Positions 18,024 through 29,002 of a stretch of 64,000 nucleotides of DNA are shown here, piece by piece (the stretch's first letter is position 1; each line of letters opens with the position of its first letter). This DNA is from Microbotryum silenes-acaulis (Eukaryota; Basidiomycota; Microbotryomycetes; Microbotryales; Microbotryaceae), in contig QPFY01000006.1 in the NCBI GenBank assembly GCA_003665825.1, forward strand, positions 1,364,001 to 1,428,000, in the 5' to 3' direction. Both the position numbers and the translations under genes were made by a program. The notes under the pieces were generated by a model. The model saw only the letters and a list, made by a program, of their open reading frames with translations, searched no databases and was not told the DNA's origin.

Positions 18024-21000
18024 TGATTGACTTCATCATCATGACCTGGAACGTCAACAGGGGCTTCAATACCCCTGAACGACGTCGTCTGCTTCTTTCG
18101 TATTTCACTTCGCTCACACCTCCCCCTTCTGCTATCCTTCTCCAGGAACACAATGTTCCTAAATCACGACAATCTCACATACGCCACGAGTACGCCCAGT
18201 CCCACCAGGGCGAGGCCTACTTTTCTCAACACTGCCTCACTTTGATTCCAAGCTCTTCTCCTCTTCTCGGTGGTCATCGTCGCACGCGTCAGTCTCTTGG
18301 CGGGCGCTTACTCGTGACCACCTTCAATGTGCGGGGTTCGACGGACGTCGTCGAACTCAACAATATCTACGCTCCGGTTCAACCCGCCGAGCGCCTCCTC
18401 TTCTTCACCTCCCTTCACTTTCGGGCGACCGTCTCCTCTCACATTCGGGTCATCGCGGGCGATCTCAACGACTGCCCTATCCCCGCGGTGGATCGAGTGC
18501 GACAGGTGGACCGCCCGAACACCCACCACTGGCCCGCGCTTATGTCTCGGCTCGACGGGGCGTACACGGATGCCATTCGGCTCATGCACCCACTGTCGCC
18601 GGCGACCACGCGCCCGCATCTCAGCAAGGACGGCCGGCTCATTTCGCGCGCGCGCATCGACTTTGTTCTGGTGCAGCGGCGACACGAGCGACGGATCGTT
18701 TCTGCTTCCACTCTGTACAATATCTCTCGATCCATGTCGGATCATCGACCGGTTACGGTCACATTTAGGCTGCGCGCAAGTGGTGCCGAGGTCGAAGCGG
18801 AGCTCTGCCTTCCCCAGGCGGCTCATTTTCTGACCCGCATCAACTCGTCGACCTTCAAACACGCCGAGTTTAAGGAGTTCGTCACTCCTCTCCTTGAGCA
18901 AGCACCGTCTGGGGATCCGGTCGCGGACCTTCAGCGCGTACTCTCGGAGTCTCGGGTCCAAGCTCTCGAGCTGTCTCGGCGTCTGTTTCGGGAGCGCAAC
19001 GCTCTCGAGATGATGCTGGTATCTCGACTGCAGGACATTGAGTCTCGTCGGGTGATGAGCCCCTTTGACGTCATCGACTGGACGAACACCCACGACGCTC
19101 TCACCAAACTTGTGAACGAGCGAGCAAGGCAGTCCCGGATCAGGGCGCACGTGCCCGAGATTGCATCCGAGGAACGTCTCAGTCGTCCGGTTCATGCCAA
19201 ACTGGCTGCTCGGTCCCGGGATGTGAAGTTTCAGAGTATCCGGCTCGCTGATGGCGAGCTCACCACTGACATTGAGCGCGCGCTCGAGCACACCCATTCT
19301 CATTTCCAGCAGCACTACCTTGTCGAAGCGAAGGATCCGGAACAGGTCGTGACGATGCGGGATGAGCTCTTGGGACCCATCAGATCAGCAAGACCTTGTG
19401 ACGACCCGCTTTCCGACGCTCGCTTCCTTCGGCGCTTCTCGAATTCGCACGTCGACATTCTTGCCGAGCCCATCAGCGAGGCCGAGGTGCTCGCAGCGAT
19501 TCGAACCACGCACGAAGGTCGATCTCCGGGTCCTTCAGGGGTCCCTTATGAGATGTATCGAGCCTGCCCCTTGCTTTGGGCCCCTCTCTTGACTCGAGCC
19601 TACAACGAGCTGATTACTCGAGGCTCCCTTACTCCACAACAGAGCCAGGCGAATGTGCGCCTCTTGTTCAAACACAACAAACCTGGTGCAGCGCGGTGCG
19701 ACCTCAAATCGTATCGTCCGATCACCTTGCGGGAATGCGACTACAAGATCTTCACCAAGGTCTACGTGGCTCGTCTGAACCGGATCCTCCCCGATGTTCT
19801 TCCGGCCGGACAGCATGGGTTCGTCAAGGGGCGAAGACCAGCGGACGCGGCTTTGCATCTGAGGCTCCTGATCGACGAGATTAGGGGTCGTGGGGCAGAG
19901 TTCCCGACAGCAGCGCTCCTCTCCCTGGATCAGAGCTCGGCTTACGACATGGTCGAGCACGATTGGGTCTTTGCGGTGTTTGAGGCTCTCGGCGCGCCGG
20001 AATCTTTCCAGCGCGTCTTGCGGATGCTCTACAACGGCGAGACGTCCACAGCGCGGTACATTGTCAACGGTTTCCTTACCGAGACGGTGCGACTCCTGTG
20101 CGGTCTTGGCCAGGGCGATCCTCTCTCTTCTTCTGTCTGGGATGTGGTATTCCAACCCTTCCTTGATTCTCTCAGTCGACGCAACATTGCGCTGACTATC
20201 ACTCTTCCGGAGCTGGCTCCTCGTCCGCAGACTCGATGCATCACCAATTTGGCGTTCGCGGATGACGCCGTCGTCGCTGTCGCTGGACCGGAAGCTATTG
20301 CTTCGCTCGAGGCGTTAGCTCGGGATTGGCGACTCGCGACGAACGGCCGTCTAAACACCGACAAAACCGTGGTGATGCCATTGGGCGCGACGTTGTGGGA
20401 TCGCGCGGACTTGTCCAAACTGTCGTTCGTGGCACCGGACGAGTCTCTTCCCTGGATCGGTCTCCAGTTTGCGCCTGACGGCAACAACAGGCTGGGATTC
20501 CATGATCTTGAGCGAAGGGTCGATCGAGTGATTCTCTCGGTGCGCGACCGATGGATGACGCATCATACCCGGGCTTTCTATCTCAACCGCTACGGCATCT
20601 CCAAGGTGCTGCACTCTCTCTCCGCCGACGTACCGCCATCCGACGTGATCAAGGCGATCGAGCGCAAGCTTGCCGACTTTGTGAAGGGAGGACCGCGGCG
20701 CAGCGACTACAAGCAATCGGTCGTCTTCACGGCACGGGCGCGAGGTGGTCTCAGCGTCGTGAGCATCCAAGATGTGGTGGATTCAGTCTCGGTACGGATT
20801 TGGGACGTGCTGGCCGGCGGGTCAACTGCGATTTGGAGCGATCTGGCTCGGAGTTCCATCCGGCGAGCGCTTCCGACCTTTGACTTTGCTACGGATCTGT
20901 GGACGTGGAGGAACGCCGACGCACCCCGGGAGCTACATCCCCGCTGGCGAGCGGTGCTCTCGGTCGCTGAACGCTACCCTGCCGTCGTCGATCCTGCCAA

Positions 21001-22063
21001 ACTTTCGGTCTCCAATTTTCTTTCTCTTTCTCCCCTCCAACCTGGTCTGCATGACTCGCGGGCGTTCTCGGAGCAGGATAAGCGTTTGGCGAAGCTTTTC
21101 AGTTTCGAACGCACCATCGCTGACATCTATGCGCGAGCCCAATACCCCGCAGCTCCAACGGTGCCCTGGACCCCTGAGAAGCATCCCCAAGGCGACGGCT
21201 CGGAGCTGTCCAACCTTTGGCAATGGAAGCGCGATCAAGTCCAGGCGTGGATCCAGGTCGCAGGCGATCGCCTCATCCCGCCGCTTCCGCCTCCTGTTCC
21301 CGTCCTCGCACGTCGACCACCCGTCATTCGTGTTGTTGGAGCACCTGGAGTCCGGCCCGGCGGTCCCCTCGAGCACATCTTGCCCAGAGCGACTCCGGTC
21401 GGCGTGCCTGATCAAAAACTTCCCCTCCCCTCCGGCCCCTTGTGTGCTGATCAGTGGAGAATGTTGAACTTGGACAGACCTTACACCATTGCGCGACTTC
21501 GACGCGTCATCAACCATCGACGTTTCGACCACACACAACGCCCTGGATCACTCGTCACACCCAAAGAAAGGCGACTCTTCTGGGTGTGGTTCCACACCGG
21601 GCCCGCCACGGCCCGCGAGCGCGAGGTGCACTTCAAGCTGGCGTACCACTTCACGCCAACGCGGAAGCGCCAGTTTGTGCAGCGGCATGGCGACTCAGCC
21701 TGCTGCCTCGTGCAGGCATGCAGCCTGGCAGGGGTGGAGGATGACTTTACTCACTTTTGGCATGATTGCCCTGACTCTTCTCAGTTTTGGCAAGCAGCTA
21801 GGTCCATTCTCTGCGACGCGCTGGGGGTCGTGTCGATCCTCGACCTCGACTACACGGCACTTCAGATCGAGCACGGCCTCCCTCGACTGCGCGCTCGCCT
21901 TCCGACGTCGAAAAAGCGCCCAATCCGCGCCTTCATTGCGCTGGCGCTCGACACTCTCAGCAACCGACGCTGGGATCTCCATCGCCACGCCAAAGCGATG
22001 TCGAGCATGGACAAGGAGATGGCGGGACTGAAGGAGAGGTTGGAGCTCAGATTGGCACGATGA
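18023..22063 (+). CDS. Line1 ORF2: endonuclease and reverse transcriptase
   Basis: A 1,346-residue protein. The N-terminal apurinic-type endonuclease has TWNVNRG (8-14), LQEH (about 40), NIYAP (about 113), GDLND (about 144), RIDFVLV (about 211) and SDHRPV (about 237), covering the expected catalytic residues. RT spans about 540-790: [15 protein letters not shown] (about 564), the SLDQSSAYD block, GLGQGDPLSSS and the catalytic FADD (about 744). Near 1229 a Cys/His cluster (CCLVQAC then HFWHDC) resembles the zinc finger at the end of many LINE ORF2s. No RNase H is recognised between 800 and 1220. The start is chosen because it overlaps the ORF1 stop. Confidence 0.92.
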   Translation: MIDFIIMTWNVNRGFNTPERRRLLLSYFTSLTPPPSAILLQEHNVPKSRQSHIRHEYAQSHQGEAYFSQHCLTLIPSSSPLLGGHRRTRQSLGGRLLVTTFNVRGSTDVVELNNIYAPVQPAERLLFFTSLHFRATVSSHIRVIAGDLNDCPIPAVDRVRQVDRPNTHHWPALMSRLDGAYTDAIRLMHPLSPATTRPHLSKDGRLISRARIDFVLVQRRHERRIVSASTLYNISRSMSDHRPVTVTFRLRASGAEVEAELCLPQAAHFLTRINSSTFKHAEFKEFVTPLLEQAPSGDPVADLQRVLSESRVQALELSRRLFRERNALEMMLVSRLQDIESRRVMSPFDVIDWTNTHDALTKLVNERARQSRIRAHVPEIASEERLSRPVHAKLAARSRDVKFQSIRLADGELTTDIERALEHTHSHFQQHYLVEAKDPEQVVTMRDELLGPIRSARPCDDPLSDARFLRRFSNSHVDILAEPISEAEVLAAIRTTHEGRSPGPSGVPYEMYRACPLLWAPLLTRAYNELITRGSLTPQQSQANVRLLFKHNKPGAARCDLKSYRPITLRECDYKIFTKVYVARLNRILPDVLPAGQHGFVKGRRPADAALHLRLLIDEIRGRGAEFPTAALLSLDQSSAYDMVEHDWVFAVFEALGAPESFQRVLRMLYNGETSTARYIVNGFLTETVRLLCGLGQGDPLSSSVWDVVFQPFLDSLSRRNIALTITLPELAPRPQTRCITNLAFADDAVVAVAGPEAIASLEALARDWRLATNGRLNTDKTVVMPLGATLWDRADLSKLSFVAPDESLPWIGLQFAPDGNNRLGFHDLERRVDRVILSVRDRWMTHHTRAFYLNRYGISKVLHSLSADVPPSDVIKAIERKLADFVKGGPRRSDYKQSVVFTARARGGLSVVSIQDVVDSVSVRIWDVLAGGSTAIWSDLARSSIRRALPTFDFATDLWTWRNADAPRELHPRWRAVLSVAERYPAVVDPAKLSVSNFLSLSPLQPGLHDSRAFSEQDKRLAKLFSFERTIADIYARAQYPAAPTVPWTPEKHPQGDGSELSNLWQWKRDQVQAWIQVAGDRLIPPLPPPVPVLARRPPVIRVVGAPGVRPGGPLEHILPRATPVGVPDQKLPLPSGPLCADQWRMLNLDRPYTIARLRRVINHRRFDHTQRPGSLVTPKERRLFWVWFHTGPATAREREVHFKLAYHFTPTRKRQFVQRHGDSACCLVQACSLAGVEDDFTHFWHDCPDSSQFWQAARSILCDALGVVSILDLDYTALQIEHGLPRLRARLPTSKKRPIRAFIALALDTLSNRRWDLHRHAKAMSSMDKEMAGLKERLELRLAR

Positions 22064-23464
22064 AGTAGACGGCGCTCCTCCCTACCCAGCCAAGAACCAC
22101 AAACCAAAAACCAAATAAAAATCACAAGTCCCCTTTCCCTCTTTCTCAATCTCCAAAATGTCTCCCAAACACGCCAGAATACTGAACCTGTTTTCTCTCG
22201 CTCTTTTTGCCATTCCTCCTCATAGGCTTCCGTACTCCCCAGGAGCCTCGGGTTCTTTGCGCCGGCGGGCATTGTCGCCCTTGGTTCGAGCTTCTGCCAC
22301 ATCACGATGACACACAGCGAAAGCGGATCCCCTTGGCCCTCTCCTGGACTACGCCGTGAGTTTTCCACTCCTCTCAAGGGCCGGGTCTGTCTTCTCTTTC
22401 GGTCGAGCGACTCCGTGATCTCCTGTTCAAGGCCGGCACAAACTGCCTGCGTGGCTCGCCTCTCCTTGCTTTGCTGCTCGCTCGGAGTCGCGGCCGCGCG
22501 GCGGGTGACTCGGGTACCGAACCGCCATACACATCCACACTCGAGCGAGGTCCCACACAATGACATCACCGTCGTGGGCCTCATGCTCCTTCTTTCCCCA
22601 GTATCTGCGGTGATTGGGAACCACCTGCACGTACAACGGGACTCGAGTGTGCGTTCCGAGATTGGGAGTACGCCGCAGGGAAGCGAGGCCCCTGCGGAAG
22701 GTATACCCCGCCTCTGGTCTCCAGCCGCGCGCCGGTGTTGTCGGCCACCCGCCCGCGCTGCAGACCGAGGCGTGTCCAATGGACTGTCACATGCTCCGTG
22801 ACTTTCCCCGGGAATCTCGGGATTGTGTGTTTTTGTGCGAAGTAGGCCTGTTTCGCAGTTGCAGTCATTGAAATGGGGGTGATCTGGGGTCGTGCGGTCG
22901 CGAGGGGGGGGCCGACTTTGGTAACCGAAAAGGGGTTTGGAATCCGCGGTGCAGATCCAGCGCAGTTGGGTACAAGGGGTAGGTGATTGCTGCGGTCGCA
23001 GGAGGTTACATCCCCCCTTTGGACCACGTGAATCATTCGGATTGAGCGGGATGTTTGTGCCATCGGAGGCCTTGTTCGACGCGTGTCAAAGAATTAAGGG
23101 GCTTCAAGGAGTAGGGCGGTCTCAGGGGGGGTCTGAAGTCAAAAGATCGAAGAAGGTTCAACTGTACAACTATAATCGGATTCGCCTGTACAACACATGT
23201 ACCACCACCAACAATTCCTCCATCGTTTCCCGATTCCTTGTGTATTATCTTCAATCTTCCTTTCATTCGTCTCTGGGAGGGAGCAACCGTGGGTGGGGGG
23301 GACTTGAACTCGGATGTATCGGGTTGGTCTGTTCTGCTAGTTACAACGCATCGAGCGGCGGTTGTGGTCATCATCGTGCATACTGGGCAGCATCTCCTTT
23401 AGTTCCGTAGGGGGTTTTCTCGTCTTGCAAATTAGCGATGAGTTTCATACAAAAAAAAAAAAAA
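22064..23464 (+). other. 3' untranslated region and A tail of Line1
   Basis: No coding sequence is recognised here; the open frames on both strands do not resemble proteins. It ends in 14 A residues directly before the target duplication. At 1.4 kb it is long for a fungal LINE. Confidence 0.75.
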
Positions 23465-23504
23465 GAGGACTTCCTTTGAGTACTGCTGTCATCCTGACAG
23501 GCGC

Positions 23505-23664
23505 CCTCACTGCTGGACGTCGCTCATGACGGCAGTGGGACGTCGTTGGCCGGACCCTGGGTTCGCCGACCGGGTGGCCGAAGAATTCTATGGGTGCCGC
23601 CAATCCTCATCTCGGGCGTACGACCATGTCGGCGAATGGCGCGCGCGCTACCGCACGTTCATGC
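23505..23664 (+). pseudogene. Gyp2 gag, 3' part
   Basis: Continues Gyp2 gag after the GGCGC duplication: PHCWTSLMTAVGRRWPDPGF and RAYDHVGEWRARYRTFM, matching Gyp1 at about 1877-2034. It is cut at 23665 by the LTR of CopC. The rest of Gyp2 (zinc knuckle, pol, 3' LTR) is absent from the window. Confidence 0.85.
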
Positions 23665-23978
23665 TATAAGATGATCACCACTACTGTCAGGAGAGGTTGA
23701 GAGTCGAACAGAAGTGATGAGAAGGAAGCTAAGAAACAGAAAGGGGGCCCGCGCTGGGATAGGCCCAGGCGCGGGTGAAATCGCTGGCGCGCTAAGGCAG
23801 TCGCGCGCGTCTAAGTCGCCACTGCAGGGGGGCGGCCCAGCGGTCGCGCGCCCGAATCCGCCGACGCCGGCGCGCTGAGGCAGTCGCGCGCGTCTAAGTC
23901 CCCTCCGCAAGGGGGCGGGCTAGCGGGCGCGCGCAACGACCGAGGCGCCCCTGTCGAGCTGAGAGTGGACTCTTCCCA
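23665..23978 (-). repeat. 3' LTR of CopC (inverted)
   Basis: Reads on the minus strand from TGGGAAGAGTCC (at 23978) to GATCATCTTATA (at 23665). It contains two tandem, diverged units of about 83 bp around GGCGCGCTRAGGCAGTCG. Outer ends are confirmed by the solo copy at 35390-35702. The next sequence toward 23990 is a C-rich run, the polypurine tract on the minus strand. Confidence 0.85.
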
Positions 23979-26684
23979 CCCCCCCCCACGCGAATGCGAG
24001 GCAGACCCAAGCCGCGGGTGTCGAGTGCGAAGGCCGAGGGCGTGGCAGTGCGTCGAGAACACCTTAGGGCCGAGAGCCTTGGTGAAGATGTCGGCCACCA
24101 TGTCGCTAGTTCCCACATGCGAGAGTGAGATGTCGCCCCGATTCACCATGTCCCGAACGAAGTGCTCGCGCAAGCGTATGTGTCGAGTGCCGGAGACGCG
24201 GACAGGGTCGTGAGCGACTGCTGCAGCGGCTTCGTTGTCAGTAAATATGTGAGCCGGTGCAACAGGGTGGACATGGAGCTCTTCGAGCAGCTGACTGAGG
24301 TATATCCCTTCCTTGCCAGCATGCGAGAGGGCGAGGTATTCAGCGTCGGTGGTGGAATCAGCGACTCGAGATTGACGCTTGGACGACCAGGACACGGCGG
24401 ATCCGGCAATGTAAAAGACGTAACCCATGGTGGACACCGAGGTATCGACGCAGGCCCCCCAATTCGCGTCGGAGTAGCCTACCACACCCGTGATGCGTGT
24501 CTTGCCGCGAGCATAGAGCAGTTCATCGCGATACGTGGCCCGGAGATAGCGCAGGACGTGCTTGACCGCGATCCAATGACGACGTCCGGGATTGTTGGCG
24601 AAGCGGGCCAGGTAGGACACGGCGAAGGCGATGTCGGGGCGAGTGCCAAGCGAGATGTAGAGGAGCGAGCCGATAGCCTGCAGATACCATGACCGGATCC
24701 GTTCGGTGCCTTGACCCGGGATGGCGGTGAGCGAAAGGCCGGGAGTCATCGGGACTGTAGTGCCGCGAGTTGTGGTGTCGAAGTGGAACCGAGCGAGCAC
24801 GTCCATGATGTACCGCTCCTGGGACAGGGCGATAGAACCGTCGTCGAGCCGCCTGATCTGGATGCCGAGGATGTACTCTGCCGGGCCGAGGCGCTTGACT
24901 CCGTAGCGTTGTTCGAGGCCCGAGATGACACGTTCGATTTCGGCCAGGTCCGGGCTGATCATCAGAAGGTCGTCGACGTACAGCGCAATATAGTGTGGGC
25001 GTTGCTGATCGTCGAGCCGAGAGTACACGCAGTGATCGGTGCCCGTCGCCGTGTAACCGAGGTTGCGAAGCGAAGCATCGATGTGTCGATTCCAGATGCG
25101 GCCAGCCTGTTTGAGCCCGTAGATGGAACGTCGCAAGCGGAGCACCTTGTCGCCAGGGAGGTCGAAACCGCGCGGTGCCGTCATCCAGATGTCGTGATCA
25201 AGGTCGCCATGAAGGTAGGCTTTGTCGATGTCCGCTTGGTGCACATGCAGGCCGTTGGCGGCCGCCAGCGCGAGGAGTGAGCGTATCGAGGAGAAGCGTG
25301 CTACCGGTGCGAACGTTTCGTTGAAGTCGATGCCGTCGCGTTGGCGGTTGCCTTGCGCCACCAGCCGTGCCTTGTGTCCAGTGACTTCGCCGAGAGCGTT
25401 CCGTTTCGTCTTCCAGACGAACTTGGATGTGACGATGGTCGCACCCGCCGGCACCGTGGATCGGTCCTCGATAGTGAAGACCTTGAAGTTGTCGCGCATG
25501 GAGGTGAATTCGTCGTTGGCAGCTTTGGCCCACACTTCACGCTTGTCGCTCGACATCGCCTCGCGCCAGGTCTGTGGGTCGCTCGTGATGGACTTGACTG
25601 GCTGGATGGCCTCAGCGTCAGAGGTGTCGTCGTCGGTCGCGATGAAAGCGCGGTGGTGTCGGGTGAGGAAATCGATTTCGTCCGGCGATTCGTCGCGAGA
25701 GTGGCGCCCAAGGAGGTCGAGTTCGTCGGGCGACTCCTCAGCCGATGCGGCCTCGCGGTACGTGCTGAAGTCCGGGCGGTGCATGTCCAGTAGGTCGAGG
25801 CGAACCTGGGGCTGTGAGCCAATGAGGTCGAGAGGATCGGCCGAGTCTTCAGAGTCGGTTGGTAAGGCCGAGGGTGACGATGACGCCGCCAACGACGGTG
25901 AGAGCGCAGGCGATGGCGCAGGCGACGGTGACGAGGGCGGCGCAGGAGACGGTGACGAGGACGGCGCAGGCGACGGTGACGAGGATGATTCGGCATCTGT
26001 GGAGTTAAGTAAGGTTCCGCCAGTGTACCCTGGGGCCACGTCAACGGCGCTCATGGCAGAATCATCAAGGGGGGATGAGACGTCCATGTGCGCCGACCTT
26101 ACTAGTGGGGTCCATGTCTTGACAACGGCTTGAGATTCGGTGGTCGATGAAGCGCTGGCGAAGTGCGTATCGACGTCGTGCTCGGTGGAGCCGCCATGTA
26201 ATCCGGGGAATTCAGTGTCGAGGAACGTGGCATTTCTGCCCAGAATGATCTTCTTTGTCGTAGTGTCGTAGAAACGGAAGGCTTTAGAAGCCAGGTCGTA
26301 GCCGGTGAAGAGAACGCGAACCGCTTTCGGGTCGAGTTTCGAGCGAAGTTCGGGCGCGACCGTGAGCCAAGCTGTGCAGCCGAACGGGTGAAGCGCCGAG
26401 GCGTTGGCGCGGTCGCCCTGCCAGACGGAGTTCGGTGTTGCCTTGTCCAGGGCCGAGTGTTGACACAGGTTCTTGCAGTATACGAAATAGGCTGCGGCCT
26501 CCTCCCAGAATGTCTTGGGTAAATGTGCGTCCGCAAGAAGCGCGAGAACGCTTTCGACGATGGAACGATTGACCCGCTCCGCACGACCGTTCTGTTGAGG
26601 CGTGCGTGGGATAGAGTATTGTCGCCGTGTGCCGCGTGCCTTGCAGAACTCCGTGAACGCTCTCGAACAATATTCGCCACCGTT
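23979..26684 (-). pseudogene. CopC pol fragment: integrase end, RT and RNase H
   Basis: A Ty1/copia polyprotein on the minus strand, open from 26684 without stops. It starts inside the integrase core at [10 protein letters not shown], with [12 protein letters not shown] carrying the catalytic Glu. A linker with acidic and SPSPAPSS repeats follows. The RT has YVDDLLMIS and the RNase H has [10 protein letters not shown] and [10 protein letters not shown]. Integrase N-terminus, protease and Gag are missing: at 26685 it is cut by Cop1b. No stop codon precedes the 3' LTR; the frame runs through the polypurine tract and ends inside the LTR at 23811. It is about as long as expected for the retained domains. 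Confidence 0.85.
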
Positions 26685-26911
26685 TGTTAATCATATGTCT
26701 CGAGAGGGGACTGGATCGGCAACCAGTAAGTACACGAGACAGAGTACGGGTTGTAAGGGAGTAGTTTGGAGCGTTAGGGGGAAGACTAAAGAGGCGCGCA
26801 GTGCGAGTGTGCGAAATATCTCTAAGTCCAAAGAGAGGTCCAAGCGGCGCGGCTAGCCAGGCGCGGCGCGGATTGGAGATTGATCTAAGCAAGAGTGTAT
26901 GGAATTCAACA
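26685..26911 (-). repeat. 3' LTR of Cop1b
   Basis: Reads TGTTGAATTCC (at 26911) to GATTAACA complement at 26685 on the minus strand. Directly preceded on that strand by GAGGGGGGG. Confidence 0.9.
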
Positions 26912-26933
26912 CCCCCCCTCGCTCGAAGCTTAC

Positions 26934-28997
26934 TTAGCCTCGGAGACCCAGGTTCTCACGATGAACCTTGAACACTAAAGGCCCAAGTGCCTTGGTGAAG
27001 ATATTGGCGACCATGGTTTTCGTGTCCACATAGTCGACTCGAATGGTGCCCAGCCTGACCTGGTCGCGTACGAAATGTTCGCGAATGCGAATGTGTCGGG
27101 ACCGGTGGTGAAGGGTGGGGTTCTTGGCGAGAGCCAGTGCTCCTTGGTTGTCGCCGTAAAGTTGGACGGGAGCTTGGGTGTCGATGCCCAGCTCCATAAG
27201 TAGTTCTTGGAGGTGGCCAGCTTCCTTCGAGGCATGCGAGAGGGCGAGGTACTCGGCGTCTGTGGTGGAGTCGGCCACTCGGTTTTGCACTTTGGAGGAC
27301 CAGGAGATAACGGAGCCAGCCAGGTGGAAGCTGTACCCCATGGTTGACCGTGATGACGTGGTGCAGGTTCCCCAGTCCGCGTCAGAGTAACCGGTGAAGC
27401 CGGAGAACTTGCCTTGTTCAGAGCTGTAGTGCAGTCCCAGACGTGCGGTTCCACGTAAGTACCGGAAGACAGTCTTGATGGCCGTCCAGTGTTCAGGTGT
27501 GGGACTGGCAGAGAAGCGTGCAAGGTATCCAACGGCGTAGGAGATGTCTGGGCGAGTACCAGTGGCGGCATAGAGGAGGCACCCAATGGCCTGCATGTAG
27601 CGCGTCTGAGCGATCTTTGACGGTTCCGCGAGCGAATGCTCGAGCTGGCGGTTTGGGGCCATGGGCGTGGAGGCGGGGCTGCTGTCTGACATTCCAAATC
27701 TGCGGAGGATACTTGTGATGTACGCCTCCTGCGACAGGATGATGGACTTGTCGGCCTGTCGTTTGATCTGGATCCCCAAGATGTATTGGGCTGGTCCAAG
27801 TCGCTTGATGCCGTATTTTTGCTCCAGGCCGTTGAGGATGCGCTCGATCTCGTCCTCCGAAGGGCTGACCATCAGCAAGTCATCGACGTAGAGGGCGATG
27901 TAGTGGTATTGGTCGCCGTCGCGTCGTACGTACACGCAGTGGTCCTTGGCTGTGGCGCGGTAGTTGAGGCTCTTCAGCGTCAAGTCAATGTGCTCATTCC
28001 AGACTCGGCCGGCCTGCTTGAGGCCGTAGATCGATCGATGGAGTTTGAGGACTTTACCGGGCATGTCAACACCTTGTGGGACGCGCATGTAGAGGTCTTC
28101 CTTCAGCTCGCCGTGGAGGTATGCCTTGTCAACGTCGGCCTGATGGACGTGGAGGTTCTTGGCGGCGGCCAGTGCGATGAGAGCTCGGATTGAGGTGAAC
28201 TTGGCGACAGGAGCAAACGTCTCATCGTAATCGATACCTGGGCGCTGGGAGAAGCCCTGTGCAACGAGCCGGCCCTTGTGCGAAGTGATCTTGCCAAGTT
28301 GATCGCGTTTGGTGCGGAAGATGAACCTGGATCCAAGGACTTTGGCACCGGGGGGCAGTGAGGAGGAGTTGACCGGGGTGAAGCATTTGTACTCGGTGGC
28401 AAGGGAGTGAAACTCATCGGCTGCTGCTTGCCTCCAGATCTCCTCTTTACCTGACTTGACCGCCTGCGACCAATTTTGGGGGTCCTCGGTTGGCCCTTCG
28501 AGTTCGACGACCGGTGAACCAGCAGTGGTGGCGGCGAAGGCAGCGGCGCGAGACGGGCATGACAAGAAGTCGATTGGGTCGGCTGAGTCGTCGGTCACGT
28601 CCGACGCAGGAGGTGATGGCGAGAACTGAGCCCTGGACATGTCGGACGGTGTGTCAAAGCCATCGTCGGACATGTCGATCGTTGTGTCGTCACTCGCGTT
28701 GGTCTCAAGCGCGGCAAATCGATTTTCGTGCACGACAGGCTGGAGGGACGGAGGTGGTGCAGCGCGGGAGCCATGGGCAGCGTCAACAAAGGTCCAGTCG
28801 CCAGTGGTGGACGTCATGGGAGGTTTTGGTTGGTCGATCGGGGCATCTCGAGCGGGGAAGACTTTCTCATCGAATAGGACGTCGCGACTCTGGAAGAACG
28901 AAGTTGTGGCCGAGTCGTACAGCGTCCAGGCCTTGGATTTGTTATCGATGCCAACAAAGATGAATGGTTTGGCCTTGGGGTCGAGTTTTGCCCGCTT
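26934..28997 (-). CDS. Cop1b Pol, C-terminal part (RT and RNase H)
   Basis: The same protein as Cop1a downstream of TPQHKRAKLD, with RT (YVDDLLM) and RNase H ([20 protein letters not shown]; Cop1a has VADIF, so the conserved Asp is changed here). Stop at 26934-26936. It joins 30236-31592 across the solo LTR with target duplication GTGCT. Confidence 0.9.
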   Translation of the reverse strand, partial: KRAKLDPKAKPFIFVGIDNKSKAWTLYDSATTSFFQSRDVLFDEKVFPARDAPIDQPKPPMTSTTGDWTFVDAAHGSRAAPPPSLQPVVHENRFAALETNASDDTTIDMSDDGFDTPSDMSRAQFSPSPPASDVTDDSADPIDFLSCPSRAAAFAATTAGSPVVELEGPTEDPQNWSQAVKSGKEEIWRQAAADEFHSLATEYKCFTPVNSSSLPPGAKVLGSRFIFRTKRDQLGKITSHKGRLVAQGFSQRPGIDYDETFAPVAKFTSIRALIALAAAKNLHVHQADVDKAYLHGELKEDLYMRVPQGVDMPGKVLKLHRSIYGLKQAGRVWNEHIDLTLKSLNYRATAKDHCVYVRRDGDQYHYIALYVDDLLMVSPSEDEIERILNGLEQKYGIKRLGPAQYILGIQIKRQADKSIILSQEAYITSILRRFGMSDSSPASTPMAPNRQLEHSLAEPSKIAQTRYMQAIGCLLYAATGTRPDISYAVGYLARFSASPTPEHWTAIKTVFRYLRGTARLGLHYSSEQGKFSGFTGYSDADWGTCTTSSRSTMGYSFHLAGSVISWSSKVQNRVADSTTDAEYLALSHASKEAGHLQELLMELGIDTQAPVQLYGDNQGALALAKNPTLHHRSRHIRIREHFVRDQVRLGTIRVDYVDTKTMVANIFTKALGPLVFKVHRENLGLRG

Positions 28998-29002
28998 GTG
29001 CT

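Larger units (their letters stand above)
16157..23464 (+). mobile_element. Line1: full-length non-LTR retrotransposon
   Basis: A 7.3-kb element with two frames (ORF1 and ORF2), a 1.4-kb 3' untranslated region, a 14-base A tail (23451-23464) and target duplication GAGGAC at 16151-16156 and 23465-23470. It is inserted in the Gyp3 solo LTR. Encoded apurinic-type endonuclease and RT place it among the fungal LINEs (Tad-like in the broad sense); no RNase H domain is apparent. Both frames are open, so it may be recently active. Confidence 0.92.

Noticed and set aside
21862..22779. 305-residue minus-strand frame over the end of Line1
   Set aside because: It overlaps the end of ORF2 in antisense and has no domain features.
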